5,238 nt of DNA from Actinomycetota bacterium (GTDB lineage: Bacteria > Actinomycetota > Humimicrobiia > Humimicrobiales > Humimicrobiaceae), in assembly GCA_003567835.1 (NCBI GenBank), contig PWYO01000330.1, positions 1 through 5,238 on the forward strand, given 5' to 3'. How positions within the stretch are numbered: position 1 is the stretch's first letter; each line of letters starts with the position of its first letter. The translations under genes were made by a program, and so were the position numbers. This document shows, one piece after another, positions 1 through 5,238 of the stretch. A model generated the notes under the pieces. The model saw nothing but the letters and a program-made list of their open reading frames with translations. It searched no databases and was not told the origin of the DNA.

Positions 1-119
1 ATACCAGAATACAGACTTTTCCCGGCAATATGTTTGCCAGGATGTTTAACTTTACCAACAAAGATTATTTTGAAATCAAAGAAGAATCAGCAAGAGGACC
101 GGTAAAGGTAGAATTTTAA
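1..119 (+). CDS. lemA: LemA family protein, C-terminal end only (5' end outside window)
   Basis: Only the last 38 codons are present, read from base 3 to the TAA at 117-119; the gene starts left of the window. The peptide contains IQTFPGNMFARMFNF, then a DYFEI segment and a short charged tail ending PVKVEF. This matches the usual end of LemA proteins, where an aromatic, Phe-rich stretch after the last long helix is followed by YFE/FFE and an acidic tail. LemA proteins are small, with one N-terminal membrane segment and a helical bundle; their molecular role is poorly defined. The call is supported by the neighbour: lemA followed directly by htpX is a recurrent pair in bacteria. The htpX start lies 18 bp after the stop, so co-transcription is likely. 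The N-terminal anchor cannot be checked here. Confidence 0.85.
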   Translation, partial: TRIQTFPGNMFARMFNFTNKDYFEIKEESARGPVKVEF

Positions 120-123
120 TAGT

Positions 124-130
124 AGAGGTG
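124..130 (+). promoter_or_regulatory. Ribosome binding site deciding the htpX TTG start
   Basis: AGAGGTG lies 7 bases before the TTG at 138-140. It supports TTG as the start. The nearby ATG at 142 is in another frame and meets a stop after two further codons. Confidence 0.7.
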
Positions 131-137
131 TTTACAA

Positions 138-1073
138 TTGTATGAGAATATAGGCAAAAATAGGGCAAAAACCTACTTCATTATCATAGGTTTTTTTGCC
201 TTTATAGCAGCCATTGGCTATTTTATAGGGGTGTATCTTGATTACAGGTATGGCCTAAGGGGGCAATACGCCATTCTTCTGCTGGTATTTGCCCTGATTA
301 TCGCTGCGGTGATGAGTTTTGCAAGTTATTACCACAGTGATAAAATTGTATTGAAGCTAACTGGAGCAAGGCCCATATCCAGGGAAGAGAATCCCCGGGT
401 CTATTATATTGTAGAAGGTCTTTCCATCGCTTCGGGCATGCCTATGCCCAAAATATATACCATCGACGACCAGGGCATGAATGCATTTGCCACAGGCAGA
501 AATCCCCAAAAGGGAGTGATTGTATTTACCCGGGGCCTAATCGATCATTTAAATGATGAGGAACTAAAAGGGGTGGCGGCCCACGAACTGGCACATATCA
601 AGAATTATGATATACTTCTGGGGACTGTGATTGTTGTCTTGGTGGGCATGCTCACCATTGTTAGCAATATATTGTTAAGAAGCTTTTTTTTCGGGGGCAG
701 AAGAAGGAGCAGCAGGAGTTCCGGAGGGGGCGCACTCTCTCTGATACTGATGATTGTGGGCATTGTGCTCATCTTGCTGTCTCCGGTGATCGCCGCCATT
801 ATAAGGTTTGCAATAAGCAGAAACAGGGAATATCTGGCTGATTCTACCGGTGCATTGTTTACCAGGTACCCTGCGGGGCTGGCCAATGCTTTGGAAAAAA
901 TTCAGAACCACAGCGCGGTCAGAACTGCCAATAATGCAACAGCCCATCTGTTTATTTCCAACCCCCTGGGGAAGAAGAACAAAGCAATGTTTAAAGGGAT
1001 GTTTAATACCCACCCTCCAGTCGAAGAGAGAATAAAGAGATTAAAAGAAATGTCTTTGGGTGTGGGGGCTTAA
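138..1073 (+). CDS. htpX: HtpX-type membrane zinc metalloprotease (peptidase family M48B)
   Basis: A 311-residue integral membrane protease expected to cut misfolded or damaged membrane proteins, with the active site on the cytoplasmic side. Two N-terminal membrane segments (about residues 13-32 and 44-62) precede the catalytic domain. The zinc motif HELAH is at 149-153, with Glu150 as catalytic base. The third zinc ligand is probably Glu231 in SRNREYLAD. Two more hydrophobic segments, about 159-180 and 199-223, flank a loop rich in Arg, Ser and Gly (186-198). The conserved THPP motif is at 291-294, near the C-terminus. The TTG start is chosen for its ribosome binding site and the family-typical N-terminus MYENIGKNR. 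Length is normal for the family. It follows lemA, its usual partner, and is 24 bp before pdxS. The family is known (heat/envelope stress in other bacteria), but no regulatory site is visible here. Confidence 0.95.
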   Translation: MYENIGKNRAKTYFIIIGFFAFIAAIGYFIGVYLDYRYGLRGQYAILLLVFALIIAAVMSFASYYHSDKIVLKLTGARPISREENPRVYYIVEGLSIASGMPMPKIYTIDDQGMNAFATGRNPQKGVIVFTRGLIDHLNDEELKGVAAHELAHIKNYDILLGTVIVVLVGMLTIVSNILLRSFFFGGRRRSSRSSGGGALSLILMIVGIVLILLSPVIAAIIRFAISRNREYLADSTGALFTRYPAGLANALEKIQNHSAVRTANNATAHLFISNPLGKKNKAMFKGMFNTHPPVEERIKRLKEMSLGVGA

Positions 1074-1079
1074 AATATT

Positions 1080-1087
1080 AGGAGGTG
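1080..1087 (+). promoter_or_regulatory. Strong ribosome binding site of pdxS
   Basis: AGGAGGTG sits 10 bases before the ATG at 1098 in the 24-bp gap after htpX. It is near-perfect and suggests strong translation. The nine bases GAGGTGTTT also occur in the htpX leader (125-133). Confidence 0.8.
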
Positions 1088-1097
1088 TTTTCATAAT

Positions 1098-1979
1098 ATG
1101 GAAAAAGGAACAATAAAAGTAAAGGCAGGACTGGCAGAAATGCTTAAAGGCGGGGTCATTATGGATGTGACCACCCCGGAACAGGCCAAGATCGCAGAAG
1201 AGGCAGGTGCTGTCTCAGTCATGGGCCTTGAAAAAATACCTGCAGATATACGGACTGCAGGGGGGGTGGCCAGGATGACCGATCCCCAGATCCTGCAGAA
1301 AATCATGGAAGCTGTATCCATTCCGGTGATGGCCAAAGCCAGAATCGGCCATTTCGGAGAAGCGCAAATACTGCAGGCCATCGGCATAGATTATATTGAT
1401 GAAAGCGAAGTGCTCACCCCTGCCGATGAGCGGTTCCATATAAACAAATGGGACTTTAAGGTACCCTTTGTATGCGGTGCCACCAATCTTGGTGAAGCAT
1501 TAAGAAGAATTGGCGAAGGCGCAGCCATGGTACGCACCAAGGGTGAACCGGGAACCGGGGACGTGGTTCATGCGGTCACCCACCTCAGGGCCATCAATGA
1601 TGATATTACCAGGATTGCCAATTTGCCCAGAGAAGAGCTTATGACTGTTGCCAAGGAGCTGGGGGCGCCCTATGAGCTGGTGGTCTATGTCCATGATCAT
1701 AAAAAGCTGCCAGTAGTAAACTTTTCTGCAGGGGGCATTTCCACCCCTGCGGATGCGGCCATGATTATGCAGCTTGGAGCAGAAGGGGTTTTTGTGGGTT
1801 CAGGCATTTTTAAATCCGAAAACCCCATGAAAATGGCCCAGGCCATCGTAGAGGCTACCACCCATTTCAATAATCCGGATGTGGTAGCCAGGGTCTCCAG
1901 GGGCCTGGGAAGCCCCATGCAGGGGACAGTTTGCTCCGGTTTGGATGAACAGCAAATGCTTTCTGCAAGAGGCTGGTAG
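1098..1979 (+). CDS. pdxS: Pyridoxal 5'-phosphate synthase, synthase subunit PdxS
   Basis: This 293-residue TIM-barrel enzyme makes pyridoxal 5'-phosphate from ribose 5-phosphate, glyceraldehyde 3-phosphate and ammonia supplied by PdxT (the DXP-independent vitamin B6 route). In this family twelve PdxS subunits form a core decorated with PdxT. Family signatures run the full length: MDVTTPEQA at 22-30 with Asp23, ADIRTAGGVARM at 49-60, the first Schiff-base lysine Lys80 in MAKARIGHFGEAQ, DESEVLTPADE at 101-111, VPFVCGATNLGEA at 122-134, and the second catalytic lysine Lys148 in VRTKGEPGTGD. The phosphate-binding region is at about 208-237 (NFSAGGISTPADAA, then GVFVGSGIF). It ends ARGW, close to the usual ERGW terminus. 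Nothing is missing. Small deviations, such as Gly43 where Ala is common (VMALE) and Gly87 where Val is common (HFVEA), look neutral. It is 1 bp from pdxT, its obligate partner, so the two are probably translationally coupled. Confidence 0.98.
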   Translation: MEKGTIKVKAGLAEMLKGGVIMDVTTPEQAKIAEEAGAVSVMGLEKIPADIRTAGGVARMTDPQILQKIMEAVSIPVMAKARIGHFGEAQILQAIGIDYIDESEVLTPADERFHINKWDFKVPFVCGATNLGEALRRIGEGAAMVRTKGEPGTGDVVHAVTHLRAINDDITRIANLPREELMTVAKELGAPYELVVYVHDHKKLPVVNFSAGGISTPADAAMIMQLGAEGVFVGSGIFKSENPMKMAQAIVEATTHFNNPDVVARVSRGLGSPMQGTVCSGLDEQQMLSARGW

Positions 1980-1980
1980 G

Positions 1981-2571
1981 ATGTGCAGGATAGGGGTACT
2001 TGCCCTGCAGGGGTCCTTCCGTGAGCATGTACAGGCTTTGACCAAATGCGCAGTCCATGCCTATGAGGTTCGGCTCCCTGACCAGCTGAAAGCTGCAGAC
2101 GGCCTGATTGTGCCCGGGGGAGAAAGTACAGTCATTGACAAGTTGATTAAAAAATATGGTTTCAAGGCGCATCTTGACCATTTTTTCAGAGCAGGAAAAC
2201 CTATGATGGGCACCTGTGCAGGCATGATTATGCTGGCCGGCAAGGTCTTGGGCCAAGACATAGGCTGGGGCTACATCAACCTTACTGTAGAGCGAAATGC
2301 TTATGGGCGACAGATTGACAGTTTTGAACAAGACATTGACCTAAACCTAAACTGCAGAAAAGGCCAGGATTTTAAAGGCATTTTTATCAGGGCCCCAAAA
2401 ATTGTAAAAGTGGGAACAGATGTTCAGATTTTAGGCATGCTCGGAAAAGAAGCGGTGCTGGTGCGGCAGAATCATGTTGTGGCCTGTTCTTTTCACCCCG
2501 AACTTTGCCGGGATCTCAGGATACACCAATATTTTGTCCAAATGATCAAAAAAAACAAAAGGGAGTCATAG
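1981..2571 (+). CDS. pdxT: Pyridoxal 5'-phosphate synthase, glutaminase subunit PdxT
   Basis: This 196-residue class I glutamine amidotransferase hydrolyses glutamine and channels ammonia to PdxS. The N-terminus CRIGVLALQGSFREH is the family signature. PGGEST is at 46-50 region, part of the oxyanion-hole motif. The nucleophile Cys79 is in GTCAGMI, TVERNAYGRQIDSFE lies at about 102-116, and the catalytic pair His172 and Glu174 is in SFHPEL. The triad numbering almost equals that of the Bacillus subtilis enzyme. The open frame extends upstream to an ATG at 1945 inside pdxS, but the ATG at 1981 gives the conserved N-terminus and is 1 bp after the pdxS stop. A modest AGAGG (1968-1972) lies 8 bases ahead, so coupling to pdxS translation is likely. 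Length is normal. Its stop is followed one base later by the yebC start. Confidence 0.97.
   Translation: MCRIGVLALQGSFREHVQALTKCAVHAYEVRLPDQLKAADGLIVPGGESTVIDKLIKKYGFKAHLDHFFRAGKPMMGTCAGMIMLAGKVLGQDIGWGYINLTVERNAYGRQIDSFEQDIDLNLNCRKGQDFKGIFIRAPKIVKVGTDVQILGMLGKEAVLVRQNHVVACSFHPELCRDLRIHQYFVQMIKKNKRES
2559..2565 (+). promoter_or_regulatory. Ribosome binding site of yebC, inside the end of pdxT
   Basis: AAGGGAG lies 7 bases before the ATG at 2573 and overlaps the last pdxT codons. It supports this yebC start and tight coupling of the two genes. Confidence 0.65.
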
Positions 2572-2572
2572 T

Positions 2573-3328
2573 ATGTCAGGACATTCCAAATGGCATTCAA
2601 TTAAACATAAAAAAGCAAAGGAAGATGCAAAACGGGGCAATATGTTCGGAAAACTTAGCCGGATGATCACCGTAGCAGCCCGTGAGGGAGCAAGCGGGGA
2701 CCCTAAAGATAATATCGCCCTGGCCAATGCATTGTCTAAAGCCAAAGAGTTTAATATGCCTCAGGATAATATAGACAGGGCCATTAAGAAGGGCACCGGT
2801 GAACTGGAAGGTGCCAATTATGAAACAGTGGTCTATGAAGGCTACGGGCCGGGGGGCATAGCCATACTGGTTGAAGTGCTGACTGAAAACAAAAACAGGA
2901 CTGCGGCCGATATTAGAAATCTGTTTGGCAAACATCAAGGAAACCTTGGGGAAAGCGGAAGTGTGGGATGGCAGTTTGAAAGAAAGGGCTTGATTATGAT
3001 CCCTAAAACGGAAGTAGCCGACGAGGAAGCGTTTATGTTAAAAGTCATTGATGCCGGCGCTGATGATATTGAAGAAGAAGAAGACAGCTATGCCATAAAG
3101 GTCCAACCAGATGCTTTTATTCAAGTAAAAGAAAGCCTCAAAAAAGAGAATCTAAGCATTATGTCCAGCGAACTGGGCCTTATACCCAAATCCACCATTG
3201 CACTTTCCAAACAGGACGCAGGCAAGGCCCTCAAGCTCATTCATGCTTTGGATGACCATGACGATGTGCAAAATGTGACCACGAATATGGAGATCTCTGA
3301 TGATGTTTTGGCAGAAATTGAGTCTTAA
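2573..3328 (+). CDS. yebC: YebC/TACO1 family translation factor (also annotated as transcriptional regulator)
   Basis: This 251-residue protein begins MSGHSKWHSIKHKKAKEDAK, the hallmark N-terminus of YebC proteins. Further family blocks are DNIDRAIKKGTGELEG (about 64-79), YEGYGPGGIAILVE (about 88-101), NRTAADIRNLF (about 107-117) and GNLGESGSVGWQFERKG (about 122-138). An acidic stretch follows (about 163-168, DDIEEEED). Length is normal. The family was long annotated as DNA-binding regulators. Later work on bacterial YebC and mitochondrial TACO1 supports a ribosome-associated role in relieving stalls, notably at proline-rich stretches. Which role applies here cannot be read from the sequence. 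It directly precedes ruvC, the same order as in many bacteria including Escherichia coli (yebC-ruvC-ruvA-ruvB), and probably shares their transcript. Its TAA stop is in the same frame as ruvC, with one AGG codon between stop and ruvC ATG. Confidence 0.96.
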   Translation: MSGHSKWHSIKHKKAKEDAKRGNMFGKLSRMITVAAREGASGDPKDNIALANALSKAKEFNMPQDNIDRAIKKGTGELEGANYETVVYEGYGPGGIAILVEVLTENKNRTAADIRNLFGKHQGNLGESGSVGWQFERKGLIMIPKTEVADEEAFMLKVIDAGADDIEEEEDSYAIKVQPDAFIQVKESLKKENLSIMSSELGLIPKSTIALSKQDAGKALKLIHALDDHDDVQNVTTNMEISDDVLAEIES

Positions 3329-3331
3329 AGG

Positions 3332-3853
3332 ATGGCAAGCAATACATTGAAGATTTTGGGAATTGATCCCGGTCTTGAAACCACAGGCATCAGCATATTG
3401 GAAGTTGAAGGCAGCAGCCTGCATCCGCTCTATTGCCAATGCATTAAAACCAAAAATAACCAATCCCTGGATTTGAGGTTGAAAAGCATATATGAATCCG
3501 TGGTGCATACCATTGAAACATACAACCCTGCCTGTTTGGCCATTGAACAGATTTTTTTCAGCGTTAATGCCAAATCTGCCATAAAAGTAGGGCAGGCCAG
3601 GGGTGTATGCATACTGGCTGCCAGCAACCACGGCCTTCCCACCTATGAGTACACCCCCCTGGAGGTCAAACAGGCCATTGTGGGTTATGGCAGGGCTACA
3701 AAACAACAGATTAAATATATGCTTAAGAGTATCTTGGATGTTTCGGAACAATACTTTCCCAAAAAAGACGATGCCTGGGATGCTATGGCTATATGTGTAT
3801 GTCATGGCAATAGCTATCGCTTCAAGCAGAAAATAAAGGAATCCGGACCATGA
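3332..3853 (+). CDS. ruvC: Holliday junction resolvase RuvC (crossover junction endodeoxyribonuclease)
   Basis: A 173-residue RNase H-fold nuclease that, as a dimer, cuts four-way DNA junctions symmetrically after RuvAB branch migration. The four acidic metal ligands are present: Asp12 (GIDPG), Glu72 (AIEQIFF), and Asp147 and Asp150 (KKDDAWDAMA). GQARG (87-91) and VKQAIVGYGRATKQQ (112-126) are typical, with basic residues Lys113 and Lys124 matching DNA-contacting lysines of the family. Trp149 replaces the more usual Ala in the DDAAD-type motif. The start is uncertain: ATG 3332 has only AAAGG immediately against it, whereas an in-frame TTG at 3347 would give MKILGIDPG, the classic RuvC N-terminus, with AAGGATGG about 11 bases ahead. 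I keep ATG because ATG is stronger and coupling from yebC is possible. The stop overlaps ruvA by ATGA. Presence of RuvC argues against Bacilli. Confidence 0.96.
   Translation: MASNTLKILGIDPGLETTGISILEVEGSSLHPLYCQCIKTKNNQSLDLRLKSIYESVVHTIETYNPACLAIEQIFFSVNAKSAIKVGQARGVCILAASNHGLPTYEYTPLEVKQAIVGYGRATKQQIKYMLKSILDVSEQYFPKKDDAWDAMAICVCHGNSYRFKQKIKESGP
3835..3840 (+). promoter_or_regulatory. Ribosome binding site of ruvA within ruvC
   Basis: AAAGGA lies 9 bases before the ruvA ATG at 3850. With the ATGA stop-start overlap it supports coupled translation of ruvC and ruvA. Confidence 0.6.
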
Positions 3854-4431
3854 TTGCCAAGCTCTGGGGAACCCTTATTGAAAAACAGCCTGATTACCTG
3901 ATTGTAAGGAGCGGCGGGATCGGTTTTCAGGTCTTCATTTCCGCCAGAACGTTTGACCGCTTGCCCCAAACCGGCCAAGAGGTAGAACTGGACATATATA
4001 CCCATGTCAGGGAAGAAGCCCTGAACCTGATAGGCTTTAACGGTGTTGCTGAAAAACAGATTTTTTTAAAATTATTGGATGTAAGCGGCGTTTCTATTAA
4101 AATAGCATTGAACGCTTTTTCTCTGTATGAGCATGACCAAATAAAAAACATCATCATCAGAAAAGAAGTGGATTTGCTAAAAAGGGTCTCGGGTATAGGA
4201 AAAAAATTGGCGGAACGTATTGTCCTTGAGCTTAGCGAGCAGCTGGGGGGACAAGACGAGATTGGCCCAGGCATGACCGAGGACAGCAGGATTGCGGAAG
4301 TAAGACAGGCCCTTCGGTCTTTGGGCTACAGCAGCCGTGAAATAGAAAAAGCATTGAGAAATATTGATGCCGAAAAAATCCATAACCGGAAAACGGAAGA
4401 TATTTTAAAAATTGCTTTGAAGGAGGTATAG
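3850..4431 (+). CDS. ruvA: Holliday junction branch migration protein RuvA
   Basis: A 193-residue protein that, as a tetramer, holds the Holliday junction in square-planar form and recruits the RuvB motor. Domain I (OB fold, about 1-63) opens with MIAKLWGTLIEKQ, has SGGIGFQV at 21-28, and carries the acidic-pin region THVREEAL with Glu55 and Glu56. Domain II (about 64-140) has two helix-hairpin-helix elements. The second, VSGIGKKLAERI at 113-124, is canonical. The first reads VSGVSIKIAL at 78-87, where GVGPK is usual, so a hairpin Gly and Pro are replaced by Ser and Ile. A short linker (about 134-146) leads to domain III (about 147-193), which binds RuvB; LRSLGYSSREIEKAL is typical. Length is normal. 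The ruvB ribosome binding site is built into its last codons (Lys-Glu-Val-stop), coupling the two genes. Confidence 0.96.
   Translation: MIAKLWGTLIEKQPDYLIVRSGGIGFQVFISARTFDRLPQTGQEVELDIYTHVREEALNLIGFNGVAEKQIFLKLLDVSGVSIKIALNAFSLYEHDQIKNIIIRKEVDLLKRVSGIGKKLAERIVLELSEQLGGQDEIGPGMTEDSRIAEVRQALRSLGYSSREIEKALRNIDAEKIHNRKTEDILKIALKEV
4420..4427 (+). promoter_or_regulatory. Very strong ribosome binding site of ruvB, inside the end of ruvA
   Basis: AAGGAGGT is a near-perfect Shine-Dalgarno. Seven bases downstream, where a start codon belongs, is ATC (4435-4437). No ATG, GTG or TTG lies in any frame within the normal distance. The first in-frame GTG is at 4456, 28 bases from the end of the site, which is too far for direct use. 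Confidence 0.8.
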
Positions 4432-4434
4432 GAT

Positions 4435-5238
4435 ATCACTGACAAGCAAAGCGACGTGAACCCCAAACATAAAAATGAAGATACCGATTTGGACAAGAAT
4501 CTCAGACCCAAACTTACTTCTGATTTTATAGGCCAGGAAAAGATTATAGAAAATCTTCTGATATTCATAAACTCCGCAAAAAAAAGAAAGAAGCCCTTGG
4601 ATCATGTAATCCTGTCCGGCCCGCCGGGTTTGGGAAAAACCTGCCTGGCAGAAATCATTGCCAATGAACTGGGGGTCAATTTCAGGATTACTTCCGGCCC
4701 GGCTATTGAGAGACCGGGGGATCTGGCGGCCATACTGACCAATCTTGAAAATTTTGATGTTTTATTTATCGATGAAATCCACCGGCTGAACAGGACCGTA
4801 GAGGAAATCCTGTATCCGGCTATGGAAGACTATAAGCTGGACATTATCATCGGCAAAGGGCCTTCGGCCAGATCCATCCGCATTGATATCGCTCCCTTTA
4901 CCATCATAGGGGCCACCACCAGAATCGGCCTGGTGGCTTCTCCATTAAGAGATCGTTTTGGGGTTAATTTAAGGCTTGATTATTATAAACAGGACAACCT
5001 GCTTGCCATTATTATGCGGTCTGCCAATATCCTGGGGCTAAAAATTACCGAGCCAGGGGCAAGGGCCATTGCCGGCAGAAGCAGGGGCACACCCAGAATT
5101 GCCAACAGGCTGCTGCGGAGAGTACGGGATTATGCCCTGGTTTACGGGCAAGAGGAAATCAACCAGGATATTGCCCAAAAAGCGCTTACCAAGTTGGAAA
5201 TTGACAAACTTGGTCTGGATTTTATCGATAAAAAAATA
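4435..5238 (+). CDS. ruvB: Holliday junction branch migration ATPase RuvB, 3' end outside window; start probably ATC
   Basis: A AAA+ helicase motor that, bound to RuvA, drives branch migration by ATP hydrolysis. About 268 codons are present; the family is about 330-350 residues, so most of the C-terminal winged-helix domain is missing. Numbering from ATC 4435: LRPK at 23-26 and DFIGQEKI open the domain. Walker A is GPPGLGKT (62-69, Lys68), Walker B is FIDEIH (111-116, Asp113 and Glu114), sensor 1 lies in IGATTR (158-163), the arginine finger is Arg174 in SPLRDRFG, and sensor 2 is Arg221 in GTPRIANRLLRRVRDYA. Cys70 follows Walker A where Thr is usual. The frame is open from the ruvA stop (same frame) to the window edge. 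ATC is chosen because a strong Shine-Dalgarno is 7 bases ahead and the next residues, Thr-Asp, fit the MTD beginning seen in many RuvB proteins. The conservative alternative is GTG 4456, which is seven codons shorter and keeps all domains. An error or mutation of ATG is also possible. Confidence 0.93.
   Translation, partial: MTDKQSDVNPKHKNEDTDLDKNLRPKLTSDFIGQEKIIENLLIFINSAKKRKKPLDHVILSGPPGLGKTCLAEIIANELGVNFRITSGPAIERPGDLAAILTNLENFDVLFIDEIHRLNRTVEEILYPAMEDYKLDIIIGKGPSARSIRIDIAPFTIIGATTRIGLVASPLRDRFGVNLRLDYYKQDNLLAIIMRSANILGLKITEPGARAIAGRSRGTPRIANRLLRRVRDYALVYGQEEINQDIAQKALTKLEIDKLGLDFIDKKI

Noticed and set aside
142..153. ATG at 142 as a possible htpX start
   Set aside because: It is out of frame and runs into TAG two codons later. 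The TTG at 138 has proper spacing and a family-typical N-terminus.
434..449. Perfect 6-bp inverted repeat GGGCAT / ATGCCC with a 4-base loop
   Set aside because: It lies inside htpX and encodes the conserved Gly-Met-Pro-Met-Pro stretch; there is no T-run, so it is not a terminator. The symmetry is explained by the codons.
684..697. T8 followed by G5 in htpX as a frameshift or programmed slippage site
   Set aside because: The frame is intact through both runs and gives a full-length HtpX with all downstream motifs. It encodes Phe-Phe-Phe-Gly-Gly in a loop. No pseudogene is indicated.
605..1013. Minus-strand open frames opposite htpX, and similar ones opposite pdxS, yebC, ruvC and ruvA
   Set aside because: They overlap well-supported plus-strand genes, show low-complexity or Leu/Pro-rich products, and resemble no family I recognise. 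They are shadows of the real genes.
1071..1076. TAAAAT as a -10 promoter element before pdxS
   Set aside because: No TTGACA-like element lies 16-18 bases upstream, and a transcript from it would begin at or within the pdxS ribosome binding site.
1945..1980. Upstream in-frame ATG that would extend PdxT by 12 residues
   Set aside because: The extension lies inside pdxS and is not PdxT-like. The ATG at 1981 gives the conserved CRIGVLALQG N-terminus right after the pdxS stop.
4578..4585. A8 run in ruvB as a dnaX-like frameshift site
   Set aside because: The run encodes lysines in the normal RuvB frame. I saw no upstream Shine-Dalgarno stimulator or downstream hairpin, and no family precedent is known to me.

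Overview
The window is a tightly packed, single-strand (+) block of conserved bacterial genes. Nothing sizeable is non-coding. The order is: end of lemA, htpX, pdxS, pdxT, yebC, ruvC, ruvA, and ruvB, which runs off the right edge. The largest gaps between genes are about 18 bp (lemA-htpX) and 24 bp (htpX-pdxS). From pdxS onward the genes nearly touch or overlap: 1 bp for pdxS-pdxT, 1 bp for pdxT-yebC, 3 bp for yebC-ruvC, and an ATGA overlap for ruvC-ruvA. This suggests one long operon, or two abutting ones. I see no tRNA, rRNA, mobile element, CRISPR array, terminator or convincing promoter.

The source is most likely an anaerobic-type Gram-positive of the Clostridia or a relative. The reasons are strong AGGAGG-type ribosome binding sites, PLP made by PdxS/PdxT, and ruvC in one cluster with ruvA and ruvB (Bacilli usually lack RuvC and use RecU). 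This is inference from gene content only, and I cannot name a genus.

There are three functional modules. (1) LemA and HtpX are a widespread membrane pair; HtpX is a zinc metalloprotease of membrane protein quality control. (2) PdxS and PdxT form the glutamine-dependent pyridoxal 5'-phosphate synthase. (3) YebC, a translation factor family, precedes RuvC, RuvA and RuvB, the Holliday junction resolvasome. YebC-RuvCAB is a common neighbourhood; pdxST directly in front of it and behind lemA-htpX is less usual.

No new system is visible; all genes belong to well-known families with their catalytic residues intact. The most interesting point is ruvB. It has a near-ideal Shine-Dalgarno, but no ATG, GTG or TTG at the proper distance. 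The codon at the expected place is ATC, followed by Thr-Asp as in many RuvB N-termini. This could be a rare AUC start, a mutated or misassembled ATG, or a shorter protein starting at GTG 4456. Secondary points are a changed first helix-hairpin-helix in RuvA, an ambiguous RuvC start, and two gene pairs separated in frame by a single stop codon.
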